In this document: in pieces, positions 1 to 9,700 of the stretch
How positions within the stretch are numbered: position 1 is the first letter of the stretch
How the letters are laid out: the number at the start of each line of letters is the position of its first letter
Source: Acropora yongei
Lineage: Eukaryota; Cnidaria; Anthozoa; Scleractinia; Acroporidae
Direction of reading: 5' to 3'
Assembly: GCA_014634225.1 (NCBI GenBank)
Contig: BLFN01000736.1
Span: 1,119,647 to 1,132,146 of the forward strand
DNA length: 12,500 bases
Program-made: the position numbers and the translations under genes
Notes under the pieces: generated by a model
Database searches by the model: none
The model's input: only the letters and a program-made list of their open reading frames with translations
Told to the model about the DNA's origin: nothing

Positions 1-8
1 ATTTTACA

Positions 9-163
9 TTAAGGGGCTAACACTTTTCCTTGGTCGGTAGATAGCAATAGAAGTCTCTGCCCTAATTCCTTAGCTTTCTCCACTTCAGCTTTTGAAACAT
101 TAAAGAGCTTGATCGCCTTCTCACTCAGCACGGAAAGAAGTCGCCGGGAAGTTGAGCGCTTTA
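9..163 (-). CDS. Terminal coding exon: basic helical C-terminal tail and stop
   Basis: A long pyrimidine tract ends in ATCTGTTTTCAG at 164. The exon begins TA, completing the split codon G|TA as Val, and reads KRSTSRRLLSVLSEKAIKLF, then NVSKAEVEKAKELGQ, a leucine run LLLL, and ends KVLAP with TAA at 11-9. There are 51 codons including the stop after the split one. The tail is basic at its start and helix-forming throughout, with no cysteine and no domain I recognise. Support comes from the strong acceptor, the matching phase and the total coding length divisible by three. No poly(A) signal can be seen because only eight bases follow the stop within the window. Confidence 0.72.
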
Positions 164-3100
164 CTGAAAACAGATATAAAAAAAGGGATGAGAAGAAACT
201 ACAGGAGACAATGGACAGGGGAGCAGGGGATAAAGGGGAGCTGGGGATAAAGCGGAGCAGGAGACAAAGGGGTATCTGTTGAAGGGACAGCAGGAATCAA
301 GGGGGTCGCAGTTTTACGAAAGGCTTTTCGGGCCCGAAACGTTTTCGGGACTTTCGAGAAACTGGCCCTTGCTTACGTCATCTCCGTGCTCCATAATCTT
401 CTGGACACAACGAGGCCATTAAAATGCATGTTTGTAAGCCTTTAATGTGTTTGAAGAAAAATAAATTTTATGTAAAAATGCTTTACAACAACTGGTTCAT
501 GGTTAACGTGCGTCTTCCGAGTTATGATGCACTTGGGAAGCTTAGCACTCGAGAAGCTGGAGTCGCACTCAAAATGTTGCACAATGGTCCAGTGGGTGGG
601 GGTCTAGCTCGTTGGATTATAGGTAGCCCCAACTTTACCTTTGGAATGCGGGCGATGTGGGTTCTCGTACTCCACTCTGACACCTCCCGGCAGCCTGGAA
701 TTGTCTATGACATCTCCTACAAGTCGTCCACCTGTCCCTGATAAGCCGACCGCATTTTGCGAAAAATGAGCCCTCAGATGTTGGGTACTCTTCAGCTGCC
801 AGTCCATCCATAGCTTGTCAACAAAAGCGTGATGTAGGGCAAATTCTGGCGCCACAGCTGAATCAAACGAGCACATATGACCTACGAGTAGCAGAGGTAC
901 ACAGCTATAAAGGTTAGACAATGAGATAAGTGATGCCTTGGGATAATGTGGTCACTTATGTCCAGGGCCCAATAGTTTTTCACTTTTTGGTGAGGAGACA
1001 ATATTCCTTCTCGTGTGTTGTTTCGTTACACGATGTTTTTTTTTTTTTTTTCACTTTGCATGTCATCTTTTTCTGGGGTTTTCTCCTACCCCCCACAATT
1101 CCTTCGTTTTCTCAATAATGGTTTAACGGTAAGCAAAGGACCTTATTCAGCTATTGACAATCCAAGTCGGAATGGGCTCTGAGTCAACAGCTGAGTCATG
1201 AGGCCGAAGGCTACTCACTCAGAGGCCGTGAGGGTGAGTTAAGGCTAGAGTTTAATCCTTTGTCGCCGCCAAAACATTACAAATATGGCGGGCGCTTTTC
1301 GCTACTAGTGGGCTATAACTAGTGGTAGCTCAACCAACGGAACGCAGAATTGATTACAGACCACTAGTTGGATTTTACTAACTGTTTTTATGTCAGTTTT
1401 TTAAGCTATTCACCACAACTCAGTTTGATTTCTTCACTGCATTTTTGTTTATTGCAAAGATGCAACAAAGGCTGTAACGCCGGAGTACAATTGAACACAA
1501 AGAAGGGCAGATTGCCTTTTGTAAGCGTCAAGAAGTGTCCCCCAGTCCTCATCCTTAAATTCAACATCGCGAGAACTAAAAACGAACAGGTCATTCATTT
1601 ACGGATTTTACATCCAATTAAGCAGTGGATAGTATCATGAAGGTTAATGCGCAAGTCAATTTCAAAATCATCAAAGCTCGATGATGAAATTCTCAGTACA
1701 TTTGCGATTACAGTGGTGTCCGGAGGTCTCTGTGTCACATTGAACTGACGCTGCAAACAACCACTTCCGGCCGACGGAACTGTCCTCCAGGCCTCTCGCC
1801 TCAAAGGCCCGTCAATTACGCATCGAGTTTCCCGTTCCCCTCCATTTCCGCCAAAACCACTGATACCACTGTACCATAAATCAGTGGGCCCTGATGAGGA
1901 AGACAAAAAGAAATTAAGCCGAAGTAGCTTACTTGTATCTGCTATTCCCTAAAGACATTTCCCTAGTCGAGGAGATAATTCCCCCTGTTCGAGGAATAAC
2001 GAAAAAGCCCTATTGCCTTCATTTCACTGTGCGAACGAATCAATTTTACGGTTTTAAAAATAATTAGATGTTCATAACTCAGAAGTAATAATATCTATCA
2101 TTTGGCAATGGCCCATTAAGTAACGGTATTGTCTAAATTTAGAACAAAGGTATACCCAAGTAATGGCCTATCAGATTGAGCCTTATAACCACAACGCACA
2201 AGTTTCGAACCACGTAACCTGCCCGTGAAATTACCATTATTTTCATTTACCACGAGGAACAGTCGTTCCAAAAATGTATAAATAAGTTGACTGATGGACC
2301 ATATTCCGTTGCAGATCGGGACCTCGGGGTTATGGACTTCTGAAATAATTGATTAGGAGAGAATGGTGGTCTCGTAATGACATCTACCAATTGTCGGAAT
2401 TTCAAGCTCTTTCAAAGGAGAAACAGGCGCCGCTTAAACCCTTGTGTTTGATGATATTGTAAACAAGTTCTCTTGTGCAAAGTTCCAACTGGTCAAAAAA
2501 ATAATGGAAGAGTGTATTTTAACAATCCTCACAACCGACAAGACTCGTTTCTTTCTGGAAATGCTGTCAGATGTGAAAGAATCCATTCGAACTATTTTCT
2601 ACAGCAAAGTGGGGTTGGTTTGACGCTTATCTGTTAAAAGGTTTTTTGATTTTCCGAAAGGGAACAAAGTTGGACGTGTTGCACTGAAAATCGATAGAAT
2701 AGTCAATAGCTGTTATAAATGTACAGTTATCAACGGTTTTGACTCCTAAGCGAGGCTTACGGCAGTTAGCCTCCTCTGTATGCAGCTGTAAGCAAAAGAC
2801 TTTATTGACCTTTGTCACGCCGCGGCCAGGTTGGTCAGAAAACACAGATTTCATACCCCGAGCCTCGAGTTCATATGAAGGAGAACGAGGTCATGGAGGC
2901 AAAAGAAAAGTTCGCGGTCCCTCGTGACTCAATATGGCCCCTGCGTGATAAAAACCTACTGCCTTCAGGCTCAACTGCAATAACAGCTGTTATAGTGTAA
3001 AGTTCAGAGCCATATTTAACAATTAGACCCGTAGCCCGAATGGGCTATTGACCCGTGGCCCTTTCGAGCAAAGGGTCTAACTGCTTTAGTATCACCCAAC

Positions 3101-6100
3101 TGGTTGGACAGAAAAGACCATAATAAAGTCATCAAATGCAAGCTGAACAAATCTTTACTTAGGAATAAAACGAAATGAAGCGGCACGAATTTCGCGACTC
3201 GATGACTATTACTAACAGTCCTCTAGAAGCGTAGCCAATTAAAATGCAGGATTAGTCCACTGGTTGGGTGATAGTGATTCCCAATATCTAACTGTCCCCT
3301 TCACTTTTGATTAACCTTGCTTTTTCTCATTCAAGCATGTTACCATTCTTGTTGACTATTTTGTGATAATTTAGGCTAATGGAGCAGAATTTCCCATATA
3401 GTAAGCCGGAGAGAAACGCTGCACAATCAATGCTAGAACATATAGATGTTGACGCGGATTAACCCACCGTTTCGCCATGGATTCTCTGACACCATACTCC
3501 AATCCCAGAAGGTCACAGTTACATGACAGCTGATGCGACGAAGGATATTCTCATACTGCAGAACGAACCATCGGTGCCAAGGAAGAAATTGATCGCGCTC
3601 GTGAATTCCAGATTGGAAAGTAGATTTGTGGAGCGTGATGAGCTTGTCATAGTCTTGCTTATATTTGGGATCAGTGGACGCCTTAAGAACAGCTCGAATG
3701 TACCTTACCCTCTCTGCTGTTGACATGGCAATGAACTCGCGCCTAACGCGAGCGCAGTTAATGGGACGACCATTGAAACACGTGCACAGGTGACTACATC
3801 TGCCAATCACCCTGCTTCCTTCAACACAACCTGGCAATTAACCAAATGAGCATTCCCGCAAGTAAGGAATACATCAGTAAAAAAAGTGAAGGGGAGCAGA
3901 GGGGAAGGGGAGGGGATTTTTCGGTTTCGGTATTTATTGTAATCTTCGTAATCATTGTCATCATGTATGTTTCTTGTATACTTTTTCTTGGCTTTTTCCA
4001 CACCCCTGTCCCTGTTGTCTAACAATCCTATTAAATTTTCCTTGGGCGCGGTATTAGTCTCTACAATAAGAATAAGCCTTTGTCAAGCCATTGTGAAGAA
4101 CGTCGTGTTCATAATTTACACATGATTCACAAAATCGTTTTTTTTTCTTTTTCTACCTGGACACGCCATTTTGTTACAATGTCTTATTTCGAAGTCCCTT
4201 CCAGCACAGGAAGTCCCTCCATTTCTTGGGGGTGGGTTGGTACATGTTCTTCTCCGTCTTTGTGTACCACTTCCACAGGTTCGACTACATGGTCTCCAGT
4301 GACTCCATAATGACCAACGTCAGTTTACTGAGCACGAGAAAATCTTTAGTAGTTAGGAACTAAACCGCAAAATGTCCAACGTTTGGGCCGAGTTGTTCAA
4401 AGTAAGACTAGCGCTAATCCCTCGTTAACTGACATTTAACCCGGTTTAGTGCTAACCCTATTTCGACCAACTCAGCCCAGAAGGTTACTACAAGGGCTTA
4501 CGGGCATAGGAAATTGGTCGATTTTTTTTGGGTGTCAGGGGGTGGGGGGAAGGGGGCCAAGGGGAGAAGAGTATGGCCCGCTGTTCTCTCAGAACCCAAT
4601 CTTACCAATCATTTTTAGCTAAATACCAACTAAATCACTTTTTGTTTACTACATCGTCCTCACAGACCCTTTGAAAATACCACCTTCACTAAGTAGTAGA
4701 TCGCATAATCTATCATAAGTAATAATAATAACAGTAAGTAGGGCCGCCATTGTATAGCGCCGTTACTCAATGTCCAATTTGGATCGCCTAACAACGATAA
4801 AAACAATACTAAAAACAAAGCCCAACTACTTCTACTAAAATGAAATGAAATTAAAAAAAAAATAAATAAAAAACAAATTTAAAAAACAGCTACAGGAATA
4901 AACTTGTAAGTTTAGAGCTTAGATTTAAACTCATGGCATTGCATAGAACGGCTTTATTTAATACAACTCCTCAAGCAGGGATCAAGGGGTAATCAATATT
5001 TTATCAGTAAGTGACTAGACCTACGGCCTTGCACTTCTTGCAAGCCTTTACTGGTGCTTATCTTTACCGAACTAGAAATTAAATCAGGTGATTGCCTGAA
5101 CAAATATCAGGAAAACAAGAGAAAAAGCTTGTTAATCATAAGTCAATAGCGGTCTTTTGTTTTAGCAAAACTGTCTTAACGAGGGCGTTGAACGAGAAAA
5201 TATGGTTTTTAATGCTGTGATCAAGTCCTGTCTTTCCTGTACAGTCTTTGACGCGTGATAGGCATTAATAGCTAAATTTTATAAAATGTTTCTTTGGACA
5301 AAAAAATATATATTGATGAAAATGCTCGCATGTGAAAAATAATGTCAGAATTGCTTTCTTGTCGTATACATATTTCCCAGTAGCCGCGATCTTGAATAAA
5401 GATGACGTACCTTGATTGCATAAGGCCAGGCGGCAAAAGACGTCACAATAATTCAAGATGGCGGCTCCCAGAAAATTTGAAATGAAACATGATGTACGAT
5501 TTGGCCTTTTTCAGTATCAAGGCAAGTTGATCGCAATTATAATTTCATGTACTTCGAGGTTAAGTCAAGTTAAGCTTCGCTTAAAGTTAAATTCACTTAC
5601 TTGAGCAAGGCTGAGTGTTACAGGCTCGCCCTTCAGTGTTGCTCCCCGGGCATCCCCGACTGCGATGCCAGACGAGTGGCCTGGAACATGTTCGGGAACG
5701 GAACTGAAAACCCCCATTGCACGAGGCAGAACACCTTGAGAAGGTCGCCCAACGGGACCAAACACCAGTGACTGAAGAAAAATACATGAGATGCCTTGAT
5801 TTTAACTTCATAAAAGTGGAGAAAGTAAGCAGCTCAGTTGATAAGAAGATACAGCCGCGCATGAGGTTAAAGATCATTTATAATAAGCACCAACGACGAC
5901 TAGGTAGCGATGACTTCACTCGAAAACAAAAATTTGTACAACCGTAAATATGTTGCCAATATTCGTTCTTGCACACATTCTATATTGTTGAGAAAGTACG
6001 CTTCCAAGTGACTGGAAGGAGCACCGTTGAAGAAAATATAGAGAAGGAAAGACTTACTGTTTTTTGTTCGCGTTAAAACCTTAAATTCGGAAATTCCACG

Positions 6101-6155
6101 TTGTCGTGTGACAGACTCGTCAAAGAATTTAGCACGAAAATTTGGTTTATCAACG

Positions 6156-6196
<41 letters not shown>

Positions 6197-6650
6197 AGCT
6201 GACGTTTCGAGCGTCAGCCCTTCGGCAGAGCGAATCGCTCTTTTCAATCTCTGTACGGTGGTCAGTTTACATTATCAACTCCGTTGATAAACCAAATTTT
6301 CGCGTATCACTCCCCCACCGACACAGCACCACAGTTTCTTCAGAAACTAATCCCCTTTAAAGAATTTAGCATACTTCATGCCGTACGTGTCGCACGTGCA
6401 ACACGATTGTTTTTCTTCGTTCCACCAATAAGTCAACCAATCATATCGAACGCTCACTTTGTTTAAAGTGTAAATTACATGACAATTTTTCAGTTTTGTT
6501 TTTCGTTGGCTGTTTTATGTGTAATAAAGGAATTGAGATCTAAAGGAAAGTGTGTTTCCTCACGCTCAAAATACACCAGTTTCAGTATATGTCACTTTTT
6601 TTGGGTGAAAACGTGCGTATTTTACTTAGTGAACCCTTTCCCGTCCGAGA

Positions 6651-6724
<74 letters not shown>

Positions 6725-9700
6725 AACGGGAAGGGGTTAATGAAAGAAGCACTTTTAATGATTATTTTCAACGATACTGCTTATGACACATATATATATA
6801 TATATATACCGGTATATGTAGCTAAAAAAGCAAAATAAAAAATTTCATGGCGGTATGCATGAGACGAAGTAAGAGCAGTAAAAATAATGTTAATAGCTGG
6901 AATAATAGCATGAGAAACGGCTGTGAAAGCCGTTTTTGCAACTGTTACATCTGAGCCACTCACCTGGACCTGGAGAGTTAGAAATTATTTTGTAGACGCT
7001 ACCTGAATCGTACCATCCAAGTCCAAGGTAGCAGTACCATCCATACCAATATTTGGCATAGTCATGTTCAGCTTTGGGTCCCCATCGACACTCCTTTATA
7101 TTCTGGATAGAGAATATTCGGTACCCCTTAGCCGCGGCAGCGATGGCACACGATTGGATGATGGAATTCGACCACCACCAAGGAGCATGGGATCGAGAAA
7201 ACAGAGTCGAGAAAACGCGTTGTCTTGAAGCTCTGTCTCTGTAGCAACCCAATAGTCTCAGATGCGAAGACGAACCTGAAGAGTTCGGTAAGGAAACACC
7301 AACAAGTTGCTTGGAAAATCACTAGGAGGTGCAGAGGAAAAGCAGGAAAAGTTCGTTGGGGTCGGCTTGTAAGTGAATTACATTCAACAGCTCAAAGACG
7401 TTTTTCACTCTCCCTAAAGCAAAGATTAACCGACGTTTAATTTGATTCATTGTGGTTTTAACTTGATTTGCATTTTCCTGATTAGACTATTTCCGAGATT
7501 CCCCTGAGTCTCTTTTTCAAAGCGACTCTAAAAGCGAGAGTTTTGTTATGGTGATAAATAGTTTCCTTTCAATATAAATGAAAGCTGATATTAGTAACAA
7601 ATCCCTTGCATTTAGGCTGGCTTTGAAATATAAGCCGCAGTGAACTTGAAAACGCACATGGGCTATTGCTATTGCACTTGAGCTCGATTAAAGCCATTGA
7701 AACTTTCAAGTGAGTCTCTGTGGATTTTCAAATTATAGTGATCACGATACGATTACTTGTTGGTGGGAAAATACCTGCTTTCAGTTAACATTTCAATTAA
7801 CATTTCAATAAGCAGACCACACGAAACCAATACTGTTTGAGTGTTTTTTCTATCGGAAATGTTGAACTACTGAGAATGTGTACCAACAGGCCGAAAAACA
7901 TTTTTGAAAGTGCACATTCGATAACAAGGCGAGTATAAGTAGAAACTCTAGCAATTCATTCAAAATACAATTTTGAGTGTATTGTATAACACTATCAGTT
8001 TTATCCCGATACGAGATTAATTAAAGATCTGTAAAAGAATTACTCAGGCTCGACAGTCCAAGATCCCCTTTGGGAAGAAAGGTATCACAATGACAACGAC
8101 AAATTAAATATACCGTTTATGGTAAGTTACATCAGGTCTGTACAAATTTGAGTAACAAGCTAAGCGTGCTGATTGGCTCGTGATGATAAGCTTCTGAGCA
8201 GTCGAGGAAAAACGAAACGACCGTTTAGCAATGATCTTAGTCATTTAGTTAAGAAGGGTTTTGGTCTACTTGTTATTCACTCCATGAGGTATACACTGAA
8301 ACACAATACACAATATGATGGTGTTACCTAGTAGCATGCATTGAATGTAATATAAGTAAGTAACAGAAAAAAAGAAGTATTTTACGCGTTATGGGTTATT
8401 GCGGCTTGAGTAGAATTTGAACAAAGCTTTCACCACGCATAGCAAAGCTAACACGTATACATTTCTTTCAACTTTTGGGGATGGGATTCTGTAACAATGC
8501 GAATTGTGTTAATGTTCTTGTGTTTCTATTTTCAAAAGATGGGGAAAATACCAGAAATAGAGCATGTTTTCCACAAACAAGTAAGAGATACTCTAATGAG
8601 TGGTGTATTTCTGATGTGTGCGGCAGTAGTAGAAGACGAAGGGGTATATTTAAGTGGTGTACACTAAGTTCTGTATTTCAGTGAAACAATAGCTTGTTCA
8701 AATAAAATAAACTTAACAGTTTTTTTGTGAAGAAAACGGTAGCTCTATTTTAAACTTCATTCGAAAATAAAATATTTGCGCAATGGTCTCTTTTGCAATT
8801 TTTTTTATATCTTCTTCGTTGGCGGATATAATTACGTTACAATTAACTGAACTGAAACGAGCACCATGAATCTGTAGAATTCACTAAACATCACATTGTC
8901 TTCAATCACTGCTAATTTCGCGATGTTGTTTTGCAGAAGACGGCAGTGACTTCATAAGCATGCCGCCCGTGCAGCACGTTTATATTTCCTGATTCAACTA
9001 ATCAAACTCTTAATTTGCTCTATTGTCATTACCGTTGACGACGACTTTGGCAAAAGTCGCCATTAAAAAAAGAAAAAGAAAACGTCGGGGAAAAAGGAAA
9101 CGTGACACTTGCGGAACATATCGAATTGTTTGAAACGAATGAATATCAGTCGCACAAGGCCATTTTGCTCGTGGGGAAATGACTTTTGCTTGCGAGGATG
9201 TGATATTTTGTGTGTAACCGATCCTCCGAGCTTGAAATTGTCTCCTGGAAGTTGATACGTCAAGAAGATAAAAAGAATTGCCCATGAAAGGTTTATCAAG
9301 ACCCCTAAGCCGCTCAAACAATTACAAAGCAAGTATTCACCTTTCCCTTGGGCAACTTGTTGTATGATGTAAGAGTACGTACGACCGATATTCCGTCGGT
9401 GAACAAAAACCTAACCGAATTGCTTTCTCCAAGGGGATATTTGGGTATACCAGGATCTCATGGTACTGCAACTGCAATTGCCTGCAGGTGCTTGCTCACG
9501 TTTTATTTCAGAACTTTGCATTTATTAATATTTGCAGCGAGAGATATTAGAATGTTTACTCTAAGAAAGACTGTGAACTTGGGCAAAGAGCGGTATTGTA
9601 CTTTCTAGATAAAAGCGATTAGGGAATTGCATATACTTTACGCAGAATTTACCACAAAATGCAAAGATCTCAATTAAGTTTAATAATGAAACTGATTTCG

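Larger units (their letters stand above)
164..638 (-). other. Intron with long pyrimidine tract (last intron)
   Basis: This 475-nt phase-1 intron lies between the last copper-B exon and the terminal exon. On the transcript strand, about 130 nt upstream of the acceptor are almost continuously pyrimidine and built from copies of a CTCCCCTTTATCCCC-type unit. It also holds the palindrome at 326-339. No coding exon with correct splice sites was found inside it. Confidence 0.75.
4328..5600 (-). other. Intron between the two TSP1 exons
   Basis: A 1273-nt phase-1 intron holding two inverted-repeat elements (4384-4479 and 5383-5465), a G-quadruplex motif (4530-4556) and an A-rich stretch around 4840-4890. 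No additional coding exon with proper phase was found. Confidence 0.7.
5772..6963 (-). other. Intron between GCYRDR exon and TSP1 no. 1
   Basis: A 1192-nt phase-1 intron that has taken up a foldback insertion (6135-6358), a short terminal-inverted-repeat element (6632-6738) and a (TA)n microsatellite (6791-6808). Open frames across it are products of these repeats and intron sequence. Confidence 0.75.

Noticed and set aside
424..741. Plus-strand open frame of 105 codons
   Set aside because: It runs across the last intron and the copper-B exon in antisense, has no known motif, and the minus-strand frame there shows the PEF-LHH tyrosinase signature.
2627..3000. Overlapping open frames on both strands
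   Set aside because: No motif, no splice context, and mutual overlap within an intron of the tyrosinase gene.
4080..4310. Plus-strand open frame rich in Ser and Thr
   Set aside because: It is the antisense shadow of the second TSP1 exon; the repeated cysteines and tryptophans appear only on the minus strand.
5458..5522. Plus-strand first exon starting MAAPRKFEMKHDV with a GC-type donor
   Set aside because: The ATG and its context belong to the right arm of the inverted-repeat element; no further plus-strand exon was found.
6197..6240. A working self-cleaving ribozyme
   Set aside because: The conserved CUGA is changed and stem III is absent, so only a relic or related sequence is claimed.
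5900..6360. Open frames on both strands with the shared peptide ETSAFSISVRW or SISVRWSVYIINSVDKPNF
   Set aside because: They are translations of the two inverted arms of the foldback insertion, not genes.
8291..8336. Minus-strand frame MLLGNTIILCIVFQ as a candidate first exon
   Set aside because: The only phase-1 donors are a poor T|GTATAC or one after three codons; there is no basic n-region and the 9818-9742 exon has better splice sites.
8475..8684. Plus-strand cysteine-containing frame (RNRACFPQTS, EWCISDVCG) followed by AATAAA
   Set aside because: It faintly recalls the end of a TSP1-like repeat and has an acceptor-like start, but lacks the tryptophan core and any partner exon. Possibly chance.
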